From Globodera rostochiensis (taxonomy: Eukaryota; Nematoda; Chromadorea; Rhabditida; Heteroderidae): DNA of 64,000 nucleotides. The notes under the pieces are model-generated. The model was not told the origin of the DNA. It made no database searches and saw only the letters and a list, made by a program, of their open reading frames with translations. Position 1 is the stretch's first letter. Every line of letters starts with the position of its first letter. The DNA lies in assembly GCA_018350325.1 (NCBI GenBank), contig JAEVLN010000003.1, forward strand, positions 4,977,758 to 5,041,757, in the 5' to 3' direction. Shown here in pieces: positions 1-11,840 of this stretch. The translations under genes and the position numbers were made by a program.

Positions 1-973
1 AGATAAAAAACTACGAGAATTGACAAAGTGTAATGAATATTTTGGTGGTAAAACTATGATACTAGCTGGCGATTTTAAGCAAACATTACCGGTGAAAAAA
101 TTTGCTATACGAAGTGAGATCATTGATTTAACCATTAAAAAATCTATTTTTTGGAACAAGTTTGAACATATGAAATTAACCATTAATAACAGAGCAAAAG
201 ATAAGACTTTTGCCCAGCAAATACTCGATATTGGTAATGGTATAAATTATAATGATTTTGTTGAACTCCCGTTACATTGTATTTTACAAGAAAATTCAAA
301 TTTAATAGACGAAATTTATGGTGATATATTTATAAACAAAAATTTTAATGAATTGAAAAATAGAATGATTATTACTCCATATAATGATTTAACTGATTAT
401 CATAATATAATGGCATTAGAAAAATTTCCCGGTGAGTGTGTAACGTATTTAAGCATTGATGAAGTAGAAACAAGTAAAAACTTTCCAGTCACACCTGAAA
501 TAATGAACTCTTTTAATGCTCCTGGTTTTCCTCTCCACAAATTAAAATTGAAGCCAAATTGTAAAGTAATGCTTCTGCGCAACATTAGCATAGAAAATGG
601 TCTTTGTAATGGAACACTTTTGCAAGTTTTAGAATTAAAAGACCATCTTTTGAGGTGCATAATACTTGGAGGTAACAAAGAAGGTTCTGAAGTATATATT
701 CACCGCATTTCTTTAATAACAGAGAATGAGTTTCCCGTACCATTAAAACGCCATCAGTTCCCTATACGTTTAGCTTTTGCAGCTACTTTTATTAAAGGTC
801 AAGGAGCTACATATCAAAAAATTGGTATTGATTGGTCTAGGCAAAGTTTTTCGCACGGACAGACATACGTGGCATTATCACGTGTTGGTTCGTGGCAACA
901 AATTAAAGTAAAACTTTCAAACGAAAACAAAAATGCACAGGTTGATAACATTGTTTGGAAAGAAGTTTTGTAA
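1..973 (+). CDS. Helitron Pif1-type helicase, C-terminal part (5' end outside window)
   Basis: The reading frame is open from the window edge; the codons before position 20 continue in the same frame, so this is the 3' part of a larger gene. Seen: GDFKQTLPV near residue 18 (SF1 motif III), LTINNR (motif IV), LCNGT around residue 198, and near the end QFPIRLAFAATFIKGQGAT followed by SFSHGQTYVALSRV, the Pif1/RecD motifs V-VI. The Walker A motif lies upstream, outside the window. The family is the ATP-dependent 5'-3' helicase domain at the C-terminus of the Helitron RepHel protein, which unwinds DNA during rolling-circle transposition. The frame is undamaged here. A cellular PIF1 is the alternative, but the SFSHGQTYVALSRV wording and the hairpin downstream favour a Helitron. 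Confidence 0.85.
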   Translation, partial: DKKLRELTKCNEYFGGKTMILAGDFKQTLPVKKFAIRSEIIDLTIKKSIFWNKFEHMKLTINNRAKDKTFAQQILDIGNGINYNDFVELPLHCILQENSNLIDEIYGDIFINKNFNELKNRMIITPYNDLTDYHNIMALEKFPGECVTYLSIDEVETSKNFPVTPEIMNSFNAPGFPLHKLKLKPNCKVMLLRNISIENGLCNGTLLQVLELKDHLLRCIILGGNKEGSEVYIHRISLITENEFPVPLKRHQFPIRLAFAATFIKGQGATYQKIGIDWSRQSFSHGQTYVALSRVGSWQQIKVKLSNENKNAQVDNIVWKEVL

Positions 974-1817
974 CAGTTTACTTATAATTTTAATCTTATT
1001 ATTTTTAGTATAATAATAAAGGTAAATATTCAACTGAGAATAAAAACAAAAAAAACATTGTTTAGAATAAAAAACTTTTGTAATATTCATATATATATAT
1101 ATGTACGCACATAACGCTTATTATAATTCTTTTAAACTTTTATCCAACACTATTCATTTATCCGACATGCTAAGAAAAATTTGACGAATAATCCGATACT
1201 CCAATTAGTCAATATGGCGGATAATTTGAATTTTTTGTTATTCTTTTTACTTTTTCGCCAAAAATTTTGAAAAGTTCAATATTTTAGTTAAAAATTTGAA
1301 AAATTTGAATTTTGAATTCGAAAATTTTAGATTTTTAAATTAAAAAAGAGTATATACGGTATAAAAAGAATAACAAAACTCACCAATACTAATGTAGTTT
1401 AAATAATAAGAATATCAAAAAATCTCTTTTATTATTTAGCTGGTGTATTGACATTGACCATTTATGATGAAAAATCAATCGTAAAACACGAGGATAAAAA
1501 ATTTCAAAAGCAAAATTTGGCTGACTTTGATTATCCAATTTGATCATTCTTTTAAACTAAAAATGTTTTGATAACATAATAGATTCACATTGAATTTTTT
1601 ACACCATTCTATAAAAAAAATAAATACAATGTATTTAAATGAAAAAATAAAACATCTTTATTTAAAAATCACAAAATCTTAAGGAATAAAAAAAAGAAAA
1701 AATATTATATGTTAAATAAGAATAAAAATAAAATTAAATTCACACTTGATTTAACATTTCAATTTATATAGATATGTAAGTAATAAAATTAAATAAATTT
1801 ATTTATAAGCTTCAAAA
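974..1817. other. AT-rich 3' non-coding part of the Helitron
   Basis: About 840 bases of very AT-rich DNA between the helicase stop and a GC-rich hairpin. It holds a short TA-rich stretch at 1,088-1,105 and many A/T runs. I see no coding potential and no recognisable RNA gene. Confidence 0.4.
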
Positions 1818-1867
1818 GAGTGTTTAGGCGCCGCAAAGCGGCGCCTAAACGCTCGTTTTGTAACTAA
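1818..1867 (+). mobile_element. Candidate Helitron 3' terminus: GC-rich hairpin followed by CTAA
   Basis: Positions 1,822-1,834 and 1,838-1,850 are perfect reverse complements (13-bp stem, AAA loop). The pairing extends to 1,818/1,854 with one G-T wobble. Nine bases after the stem comes CTAA at 1,864-1,867, which fits the CTRR end of Helitrons. It lies 850 bp downstream of the helicase on the same strand. The base after CTAA is A rather than the T expected for insertion between A and T, so the exact end is uncertain. Confidence 0.55.
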
Positions 1868-2564
1868 AAAGAAACATCTCTCATCATAATTTATTGAATT
1901 ATATTGAATAGAGTCAATTTTGTTGTTGTTCTTTGGAATTTCTTTGATTAAGATACCGTGTATACGTTTAATCCCCCTGGGAGGATTATATGACGATGAA
2001 CGTCACCAAACATCGGCCGTCCTGCTCTGTCCACCCGCCCATTCTCCCAGCCATTTTGTGGGTCAGCGTTTTGCCCCTAATAAATTCAAATGAATGCAAA
2101 AAGAGACATTTTCTGCTGTGAATGTTCGGAACAGTGTCCTCACACCCATCGTTTTCAATTTTTGTCCAAAAATATTCGGACAAAAACATTGCTTCTACTT
2201 TCTTTTACCCCCTTTTTTGGCAAAAAATAGAAAAAGGTTTTAAGCATCAAAAAACAGTTTAGGGGTTGATTTATTACACCGTAACTTTTGAATTTCCTTT
2301 CTCACAATTTTCTCCATCGACATTTTGCTGGGAGCAAATAAACCATTCAAATTTATGATATAAAATGAGAGATTAATTTTGAACAACGAAAGTGAATGCC
2401 CCCCATTTTTGGGTCAACATTTGCCCAAAGTAACGTCCATTCAAATATTTATAAGAAAATCCCAACTTTTAGTCTATATGTAATTTCATTCAAAAAGGTT
2501 AAATATTTATTTATTTAAATAACTTTGTCATTTTAGAAACTAAATTTTAGAGATGCTTGCGTAC
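1868..2564. other. Intergenic DNA, includes a TE end resembling the mariner-like MITE
   Basis: No coding region recognised. At 1,952-1,975 the sequence TACCGTGTATACG followed by TTTAATCCCCC resembles the terminus of the small element at 38,292-38,405. The rest is unremarkable AT-rich DNA. Confidence 0.3.
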
Positions 2565-2781
2565 CAGGGATGGTCGGAATTCCGATTTCCGGTTCGATTT
2601 TCGAAATTTTTTGAGGTCTCGGAATTCCGAGTCAGATTTCCGAAAAAATTTGCGTTTTTTTAAATTTTGGTTCAAAGCTACCAGGGCTCGTCAAATTTCG
2701 GACCCGGAATTCGGATTCCGGAAAATTTCGGGTTTTTTGGCCTTTTCGGAATTTGAGTAAAATTTCGGATTTTACATCCCT
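2565..2781. mobile_element. Fold-back repeat element with TCGGAATTCCGA words
   Basis: Begins CAGGGATGG and ends CATCCCT, so the tips are inverted repeats. The interior is made of variants of the words TTCGGAATTCCGA and TTTCGGATTTCCG. The CAGGGATGG tip is the same as in the larger element at 39,258. I see no clear target-site duplication. The 67-codon frame across it is low-complexity and not a gene. Confidence 0.45.
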
Positions 2782-2936
2782 AAAAGGCCCCCTATGGTTT
2801 TTTAAAAATTACATCTCGTTTATTAACCTATGGTTAAATTCTTTCATTTTCCAAAGTCAATTTTTATTGTATTTCTGCGGACAAAAGATTAATTTTCAAT
2901 ATTTTTCGAGACGCTTTTAAAAATATAATTTTGTGA

Positions 2937-3119
2937 AATGCCGAAACCAATTCTTTGGTCGGCCGTATGAAGCATTTGCTGGACACGGGCAATGGGGCGG
3001 ATGTTCACTTTTTGGTGGGAGGAAAAGACGAAAAAGAGAGAAATAGTGTGCTAAGAGAGTCAGACGACGAGAGTAATTTGGTCATCAACGCACCCCATCT
3101 AAAAATTGTTTTAGTTTAA
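2937..3119 (+). pseudogene. BTB/POZ domain exon remnant running into 108-bp satellite
   Basis: A 61-codon open stretch without a start codon. Its first part reads NSLVGRMKHLLDTG, then GADVHFLVGGKDEKE, which matches the N-terminal strand and helix of BTB domains as found in nematode MATH/BTB proteins (DVxFLVG followed by an acidic turn). After KDEKE the match stops exactly where the 108-bp satellite begins, and the frame continues about 27 codons into the first satellite unit before TAA. The rest of the BTB fold is absent, so this is a fragment. The BTB assignment is from motif recognition. Confidence 0.55.
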
Positions 3120-3698
3120 TTTCTGAAAATTTTATTTTTTGAAGAAATAGTGTGCTAAAAAGAGAGAGTCAAACGACGAGAGTAATTTGGATATCAACGC
3201 ACCCCATCTAAAAATTGTTTTAGTTTGGTTTCTGAAAATTTTATTTTTTGAAGAAATAGTGTGCTAAAAAGAGAGAGTCAAACGACGAGAGTAATTTGGA
3301 TATCAACGCACCCCATCTAAAAATTGTTTTAATTACTTTTTTGAAATTTTATTTTTTGAAGAAATATTTGTGCTAAAAAGAGAGAGTCAAACGACGAGAG
3401 TAATTTGGATATCAACGCACCCCATCTCACAATTGTTTTATTTACTTTTTTGGAAATTTTATTTTTTGGAGAAATAGTGTGCTAAAAAGAGAGAGTCAGA
3501 CGACGAGAGTAATTTGGACATAACGCACCCCATCTAAAAATTGTTTTAGTTTGGTTTCTGAAAATTTTATTTTTTGAAGAAATAGTGTGCTAAAAAGAGA
3601 GAGTCAGACGACGAGAGTAATTTGGACATCAACGCACCCCATCTAAAAATTGTTTTAGTTTATTTTTTGAAAATTTTATTTTTTGAAGAAATAGTGTA
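3030..3698 (+). repeat. 108-bp satellite, about six units
   Basis: Tandem units of about 108-115 bp, recognisable by GAAATAGTGTGCTAAAAAG, GACGAGAGTAATTTGG and CGCACCCCATCTAAAAATTG. The first unit abuts the BTB remnant. The same family appears in the opposite orientation at 11,841-12,395 and 27,850-32,780, and as solo units at 37,860 and 63,475. Confidence 0.85.
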
Positions 3699-4078
3699 AA
3701 AGGAAACCGGTTTGGTTTTCGTATTTGTCTTTTATTTCCGGAAATAGGAAACCGGTTTGGTTTTTGTATTTGTCATTTAATTTCGGAAATAGGAAACCGG
3801 TTTGGTTTTTGTATTTGTCATTTAATCCCGGAAATAGGAAACCGTTTTGGTTTTTGTATTTGTCTTTTAATTTCGGAAATAGGAAACCGGTTTGGTTTTT
3901 GTATTTGTCATTTAATTCCGGAAATAGGAAACCGGTTTGGTTTTTGTATTTGTCATTTAATTCCGGAAATAGGAAACCGGTTTGGTTTTTGTATTTGTCT
4001 TTTAATTCCGGAAATAAGAAACCGGTTTGGTTTTTGTATTTGTCATTTAATTTCGGAAATAGGAACCCGGTTTATTTC
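3697..4078 (+). repeat. 45-bp minisatellite, about eight units, open in one frame
   Basis: Unit GGAAATAGGAAACCGGTTTGG plus TTTTTGTATTTGTCATTTAATTYC, 45 bp. Because 45 is a multiple of three, one frame stays open for 127 codons with a 15-residue repeat (GNRKPVWFLYLSFNF). There is no signal of selection, and the start is simply the first ATG-like codon upstream. I treat it as a minisatellite, not a gene. Confidence 0.8.
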
Positions 4079-4615
4079 GAATCATATACATTTTTTTCAA
4101 TATGCTGACAGAGCGAATGGCAACCCCGATTTCGCAACCATCGGATGAAAAACTTATTTCTTTTGGCATCATGCCATCTTTATTGAATGGATTTGAAAAT
4201 AAGGACATAAGTAGAACCTGGTAAAAACAAAGAAAAATAATAACGAGATCCGAAATCAAAAGTCATAAGTGCATATTAGAAGGGTTACAAATAGGATAAA
4301 AATGATTACAATTATGTAAATTAAACATCGGCAAGTTGAGTAAAAACATGAGAAGGTCAGAGTTTTGAGAAACAATTATCCGAATTATGTGATAAGAGAT
4401 AAAACAGCATCCTAAAGAAACTCGCCTTAAATGGTTTAGATCGAAAGAAGAACGATTTAATCGAAACGAACATTAGTTGGAAATTGCAGCTGGTACTGCT
4501 CGGGCAAACCGGCGTCCGGATGAGAATGGTACTGATACACGCCGGCAACGCACCCCATCTAAAAATTGTTTTAATTACTTTTTTGAAATTTTATTTTTTG
4601 AAGAAATAGTGTGCT
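4079..4615. other. Single-copy DNA with a short coding-like stretch, then a solo satellite piece
   Basis: Positions 4,105-4,222 (+) are open and read LTERMATPISQPSDEKL then ISFGIMPSLLNGF, ending in TAA. This could be an exon, but I recognise no family. From about 4,547 to 4,612 there is a partial 108-bp satellite unit directly in front of the triplicated region. Confidence 0.3.
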
Positions 4616-7030
4616 GCTTGTAAAAAAAGTTGGCAAAATCGAAACAAAATTGTTAAAGGGAAAAAAGTATTTAGATCCCGTGAACAATACTATAGTCTAA
4701 GTTCGTTACTTTCAAAAAGTCAATTCACACAAACATTTATTTCAGGTCTCTCCACTTTCTTCGGATTGTCCGACTTTTTTTGTTGGCAAATATTTGATTT
4801 TTATGCTTTCAATTAGGGTTGCACAATAACGGGTCCGGAACCGGCATCGGCAACGGTGTCCAGGTGACCTGGGTTGAGAATACCAGGTTTCAGGTTGCGG
4901 GCGGGTTAAGGGCCCATAATGGTGGTATTTGGAGAGTTTCTTTTTGTTGGTTAGAGCTGTAAATTTTTGAAAATTGTGAGATAATTTGAAATGGGCCTCT
5001 CTCTAATTTTACTAATAATGAACAATATTAAGATAGTGTCAAAACTCAAAAAAGCTTAAAAATCGTAAAATTATACTTGCTAATTTTGAGGTTGTTAAAA
5101 TGAAACCGCCGATCCCGCCCATTTAAAAAGCTCCAAAAAATTTTCCAAATTTTTAAAATTTTGGTTGCAAATCGCTTAACAATGAGTCAAAAATTCATAA
5201 ATTTTCTCTGCGACGTGTTAATGGACCGCCTACCCCCGAAGCAAAAAGCTTGACTTACAAGGCCGCTTAAAAAAATTAGGTACATTTTTTAAATAAATTA
5301 TTACAAAAAAATTATTAAAATAAATGATTTAAAAAAAATTATTTTTTATTTCATTTAAATTTTTCGGTTCTTCCGTTGTTTTAGGTTTTTTTGGTTTTCC
5401 CTGTTAAAAAAACTCCGTTTTCCATTTTTAAAAAATAATTTAATCGTAACGGCCTTTGACCGTAGCCTGAAGGGACTTGCGGATAAATGGAATTAATTAG
5501 GAACTTAATTGCAATTATTTGTTATGTTATATTTTTTCTGAAAAATTTGGTGTATTTTGAATTTTTATACAATTTAAATCAAGAATTTAAAAATTAAAAC
5601 TATCCGAAATTCCGAAATGCTAATCGTCTATTTGCGAATCTATTTCGGATGGATAATGTAAATGTCTAATCTTGATGTAAACCAGCACTATAATGCATAA
5701 ACAAGGAATTTTACGAATTTAAAAATTTTAAAATCGACAAAACATTGGGCGGCAAAGAATGCATTTGAATGTCACGGTTTAAAAACCCATAATTTTTTTA
5801 TTATATAAATTCGTGAGAAAGGGTATCGGAATCAATATGATATTACCTTCAATAAGGCGAAAAGAAATACGTGATATGAAGAAATTTAGACATTTTTATG
5901 AAAGTTATCACGAAATGAAATGTAGAAGATTAATGCCAAAAAGAAATTAACTATGTCAGAAATTTCATAGAAATTTAATTTAATCAAATTTTAATTCTCA
6001 ATCAATAAAAATGTTATTTTATATTATAGATAACTTCCATTTCTGATAAAAATGAAATCAATTTGGAAGTTCTATGCTTATAAACAAAATCAATTGGGGT
6101 TGAAATGAATGAATATCATTTCGTCCGTTTTATTCTTTTAACAGCCCTTTTTTCAGCACCCATCATTAAGCAAGGTCAGTATTTTAAAAATTCAAATAAA
6201 CTAACAAAAAGAATTTTAGAATGTGCTAATTTTTTTGTATACAAATGGTTAATCAGGACTGAAAGGTTTATCTAAAACAGAAAAGGATGATTCGGCATTT
6301 AGACTATTCTTGGGAGAATTTTTTTGTAATGTTCAAAGGTAACAAAAACATTTTATGTAATTCAAAATATTAGAAACTTTAATTATATCTTCAACATTTT
6401 TCTTTCGATATTTTGCCTTACTTTTAGTTAGTTTTGATCGGTAAAACCGTTAAGCGTCCGAAATAAATCTTCATTTTTGTTTCATTTTTGTTTAATAAAT
6501 TTTATCAAAAATTTAAAAATTATGAAATTTGCTTCGGAAATTCGTTTTAAAACAAACTTAGTTTAGAGTGGAGGGTTTATTGACGTCGTCAGAAAAATTT
6601 TTTGAACATTTTAATGGTTTTTGTTATGAAAATATCATAAACACAACACGATATGATGAATTCATTTCAAAAACTTATAATTTATTTCAATTTAATTTAA
6701 AATATTTAAAAATTATCAAACTATTTTTTAATTCGGGGAAGATAACTATGAATCGGGGAAAAGGTATAAATATATGTTTATATTTTAGCGAACTCGAAAC
6801 CGACACAAATTTGACTTGGTGAAGACAAACCTCTCCCACACCGAGTTATTTGAGAAAATAATTAAAAAAGATTCTTCTTCATTGCCGGAATCTTTTACAC
6901 AGTTGTCTTGTGTAAACAGTTTCTGTGGAGAAATCCCCAAAATTTCGCTTGTCAATGTATTAATTGATAACTTTTATAATGTAGCTCATTGATTCAATAG
7001 AATCATTATAATTTTCATCCACAAATTCTG
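4616..7030. repeat. 2.49-kb tandem unit, copy 1 (with dinucleotide losses)
   Basis: First of three tandem copies. The unit contains, in order: a decayed F-box-family first exon on the minus strand near 4,742-4,775 (TCGGACAATCCGAAGAAAG, ATG lost); a TAGGGTTGCACAATAACGGG fold-back element rich in CCGG words (4,814-4,925); a copy of the dispersed GC-palindrome repeat in diverged form (about 5,100-5,250); then AT-rich DNA. Compared with copies 2 and 3 it lacks two bases at 4,660 and every 58 bases after that. An 84-codon frame at 6,568-6,822 is open only because of these losses and is not a credible gene. Confidence 0.85.
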
Positions 7031-9440
7031 TAAAAAAATGGCAAAATCGAAACAAAATTGTTAAAGGGCTAAAAAAGTATTTAGATCCCGTGAACAACTA
7101 TAGTCTAAGTTCGTTACTTTCAAAAACTGTCAATTCACACAAACATTTATTTCATCTCTCCACTTTCTTCGGATTGTCCGACTTTCTTTTTGTTGGCAAA
7201 TATTTGATTTTTGCTTTCAATTAGGGTTGCACAATAACGGGTATCCGGAACCGGCATCGGCAACGGTGTCGGTGACCTGGGTTGAGAATACCAGGTTTCA
7301 GGGGTTGCGGGCGGGTTAAGGGCCCATAGGTGGTATTTGGAGAGTTTCTTTTTGTTGGTGTTAGAGCTGTAAATTTTTGAAAATTGAGATAATTTGAAAT
7401 GGGCCTCTCTCTAATTTGTTACTAATAATGAACAATATTAAGATTGTCAAAACTCAAAAAAGCTTAAAAATCGTTAAAAATTATACTTGCTAATTTTGAG
7501 GTTTAAAATGAAACCGCCGATCCCGCCCATTTTTAAAAAGCTCCAAAAAATTTTCCAAATTTAAAATTTTGGTTGCAAATCGCTTAACAATTTGAGTCAA
7601 AAATTCATAAATTTTCTCCGACGTGTTAATGGACCGCCTACCCCCGAACAGCAAAAAGCTTGACTTACAAGGCCGCAAAAAAATTAGGTACATTTTTTAA
7701 ATAAATACTATTACAAAAAAATTATTAAAATAAAATTTAAAAAAAATTATTTTTTATTTCATTTGAAAATTTTTCGGTTCTTCCGTTGTTTTGTTTTTTT
7801 GGTTTTCCCTGTTAAAAAAACTTTCCGTTTTCCATTTTTAAAAAATAATTATCGTAACGGCCTTTGACCGTAGCCTGAAGAAGGACTTGCGGATAAATGG
7901 AATTAATTGAACTTAATTGCAATTATTTGTTATGTTATTTATTTTTTCTGAAAAATTTGGTGTATTGAATTTTTATACAATTTAAATCAAGAATTTTAAA
8001 AAATTAAAACTATCCGAAATTCCGATGCTAATCGTCTATTTGCGAATCTATTTCCAGGATGGATAATGTAAATGTCTAATCTATGTAAACCAGCACTATA
8101 ATGCATAAACAATCGGAATTTTACGAATTTAAAAATTTTAATCGACAAAACATTGGGCGGCAAAGAATGCCTATTTGAATGTCACGGTTTAAAAACCCAA
8201 TTTTTTTATTATATAAATTCGTGAGAAATTGGGTATCGGAATCAATATGATATTACTCAATAAGGCGAAAAGAAATACGTGATATGTCAAGAAATTTAGA
8301 CATTTTTATGAAAGATCACGAAATGAAATGTAGAAGATTAATGCAACAAAAAGAAATTAACTATGTCAGAAATCATAGAAATTTAATTTAATCAAATTTT
8401 AATATTCTCAATCAATAAAAATGTTATTTTATTATAGATAACTTCCATTTCTGATAAAAATATGAAATCAATTTGGAAGTTCTATGCTTAAACAAAATCA
8501 ATTGGGGTTGAAATGAATTTGAATATCATTTCGTCCGTTTTATTCTTAACAGCCCTTTTTTCAGCACCCATCATTATTAGCAAGGTCAGTATTTTAAAAA
8601 TTCATAAACTAACAAAAAGAATTTTAGAATGTGCAGTAATTTTTTTGTATACAAATGGTTAAAGGACTGAAAGGTTTATCTAAAACAGAAAATTGGATGA
8701 TTCGGCATTTAGACTATTCTGGAGAATTTTTTTGTAATGTTCAAAGGTAAAACAAAAACATTTTATGTAATTCAAAATTAGAAACTTTAATTATATCTTC
8801 AACATTTTTTTCTTTCGATATTTTGCCTTACTTTTATAGTTTTGATCGGTAAAACCGTTAAGCGTCGCCGAAATAAATCTTCATTTTTGTTTCATTTGTT
8901 TAATAAATTTTATCAAAAATTTAACAAAATTATGAAATTTGCTTCGGAAATTTTTTAAAACAAACTTAGTTTAGAGTGGAGGATGTTTATTGACGTCGTC
9001 AGAAAAATTTTGAACATTTTAATGGTTTTTGTTATGAAAAAATATCATAAACACAACACGATATGATGTTCATTTCAAAAACTTATAATTTATTTCAAAA
9101 TTTAATTTAAAATATTTAAAAATTATAACTATTTTTTAATTCGGGGAAGATAACTATGTGAATCGGGGAAAAGGTATAAATATATTTATATTTTAGCGAA
9201 CTCGAAACCGACACAAAAATTTGACTTGGTGAAGACAAACCTCCCACACCGAGTTATTTGAGAAAATAATTATAAAAAAGATTCTTCTTCATTGCCGGAA
9301 TTTTACACAGTTGTCTTGTGTAAACAGTTTGTCTGTGGAGAAATCCCCAAAATTTCGCGTCAATGTATTAATTGATAACTTTTATAATTTGTAGCTCATT
9401 GATTCAATAGAATCATTAATTTTCATCCACAAATTCTGTA
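7031..9440. repeat. 2.49-kb tandem unit, copy 2 (with dinucleotide losses)
   Basis: Same content as copy 1. Dinucleotides are missing at 7,038, 7,096, 7,154, 7,212, 7,270, 7,328, 7,386, 7,444 and so on, in exact 58-base steps that continue the series of copy 1. Apart from these losses I saw essentially no differences from the other copies. No real gene is visible. Confidence 0.85.
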
Positions 9441-11840
9441 AAAAAAGTTGGCAAAATCGAAACAAAATTGTTAAGGCTAAAAAAGTATTTAGATCCCGTG
9501 AACAATACTATAGTCTAAGTTCGTTACTTTCAAACTGTCAATTCACACAAACATTTATTTCAGGTCTCTCCACTTTCTTCGGATTGTCCGTTTCTTTTTG
9601 TTGGCAAATATTTGATTTTTATGCTTTCAATTAGGGTTGCACAATAACGTATCCGGAACCGGCATCGGCAACGGTGTCCAGGTGACCTGGGTTGAGAATA
9701 CCAGGTCAGGGGTTGCGGGCGGGTTAAGGGCCCATAATGGTGGTATTTGGAGAGTTTCTTTTTGGGTGTTAGAGCTGTAAATTTTTGAAAATTGTGAGAT
9801 AATTTGAAATGGGCCTCTCTCTTTTGTTACTAATAATGAACAATATTAAGATAGTGTCAAAACTCAAAAAAGCTTAAAAAGTTAAAAATTATACTTGCTA
9901 ATTTTGAGGTTGTTAAAATGAAACCGCCGATCCCGCCCTTTTAAAAAGCTCCAAAAAATTTTCCAAATTTTTAAAATTTTGGTTGCAAATCGCTTAAATT
10001 TGAGTCAAAAATTCATAAATTTTCTCTGCGACGTGTTAATGGACCGCCTACCCCAACAGCAAAAAGCTTGACTTACAAGGCCGCTTAAAAAAATTAGGTA
10101 CATTTTTTAAATATACTATTACAAAAAAATTATTAAAATAAATGATTTAAAAAAAATTATTTTTTATTTCTTGAAAATTTTTCGGTTCTTCCGTTGTTTT
10201 AGGTTTTTTTGGTTTTCCCTGTTAAAAACTTTCCGTTTTCCATTTTTAAAAAATAATTTAATCGTAACGGCCTTTGACCGTAGCCTAGAAGGACTTGCGG
10301 ATAAATGGAATTAATTAGGAACTTAATTGCAATTATTTGTTATGATTTATTTTTTCTGAAAAATTTGGTGTATTTTGAATTTTTATACAATTTAAATCAA
10401 GATTTAAAAAATTAAAACTATCCGAAATTCCGAAATGCTAATCGTCTATTTGCGAATCTATCCAGGATGGATAATGTAAATGTCTAATCTTGATGTAAAC
10501 CAGCACTATAATGCATAAAATCGGAATTTTACGAATTTAAAAATTTTAAAATCGACAAAACATTGGGCGGCAAAGAGCCTATTTGAATGTCACGGTTTAA
10601 AAACCCATAATTTTTTTATTATATAAATTCGTGAAATTGGGTATCGGAATCAATATGATATTACCTTCAATAAGGCGAAAAGAAATACGTGATGTCAAGA
10701 AATTTAGACATTTTTATGAAAGTTATCACGAAATGAAATGTAGAAGATTAGCAACAAAAAGAAATTAACTATGTCAGAAATTTCATAGAAATTTAATTTA
10801 ATCAAATTAATATTCTCAATCAATAAAAATGTTATTTTATATTATAGATAACTTCCATTTCTGATAAATATGAAATCAATTTGGAAGTTCTATGCTTATA
10901 AACAAAATCAATTGGGGTTGAAATATTTGAATATCATTTCGTCCGTTTTATTCTTTTAACAGCCCTTTTTTCAGCACCCATCTATTAGCAAGGTCAGTAT
11001 TTTAAAAATTCAAATAAACTAACAAAAAGAATTTTAGAATGCAGTAATTTTTTTGTATACAAATGGTTAATCAGGACTGAAAGGTTTATCTAAAACAGAA
11101 TTGGATGATTCGGCATTTAGACTATTCTTGGGAGAATTTTTTTGTAATGTTCAAAGAAAACAAAAACATTTTATGTAATTCAAAATATTAGAAACTTTAA
11201 TTATATCTTCAACATTTTTCTTTCGATATTTTGCCTTACTTTTAGTTAGTTTTGATCGGTAAAACCGTTAAGTCGCCGAAATAAATCTTCATTTTTGTTT
11301 CATTTTTGTTTAATAAATTTTATCAAAAATAACAAAATTATGAAATTTGCTTCGGAAATTCGTTTTAAAACAAACTTAGTTTAGAGTGGGATGTTTATTG
11401 ACGTCGTCAGAAAAATTTTTTGAACATTTTAATGGTTTTTGTTATGAAAATATCATAAACACAACACGATATGATGAATTCATTTCAAAAACTTATAATT
11501 TATTAAAATTTAATTTAAAATATTTAAAAATTATCAAACTATTTTTTAATTCGGGGAAGATATATGTGAATCGGGGAAAAGGTATAAATATATGTTTATA
11601 TTTTAGCGAACTCGAAACCGACAAAAATTTGACTTGGTGAAGACAAACCTCTCCCACACCGAGTTATTTGAGAAAATATATAAAAAAGATTCTTCTTCAT
11701 TGCCGGAATCTTTTACACAGTTGTCTTGTGTAAACATTGTCTGTGGAGAAATCCCCAAAATTTCGCTTGTCAATGTATTAATTGATAACTTTTAATTTGT
11801 AGCTCATTGATTCAATAGAATCATTATAATTTTCATCCAC
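9441..11840. repeat. 2.49-kb tandem unit, copy 3 (with dinucleotide losses)
   Basis: Same content as copies 1 and 2. Losses are at 9,474, then every 58 bases to 11,794. The copy ends at TTTTCATCCAC, where the 108-bp satellite begins, and the regular losses stop at the same place. The open frame at 11,386-11,640 is the counterpart of the one in copy 1 and is likewise an artefact candidate. Confidence 0.85.

Noticed and set aside
3725..4108. 127-residue repetitive protein
   Set aside because: It is a 45-bp minisatellite that stays open because the unit length is a multiple of three.
6105..6822. A small spliced secreted-protein gene in copy 1 of the 2.49-kb unit (MNEYHFVRFILL..., then the 84-codon frame)
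   Set aside because: It looks attractive, with a signal-peptide-like start and plausible splice sites, but it crosses several of the 58-base loss points. The fuller sequence from the other copies has stops there, and independent copies of the embedded repeat support the fuller sequence.
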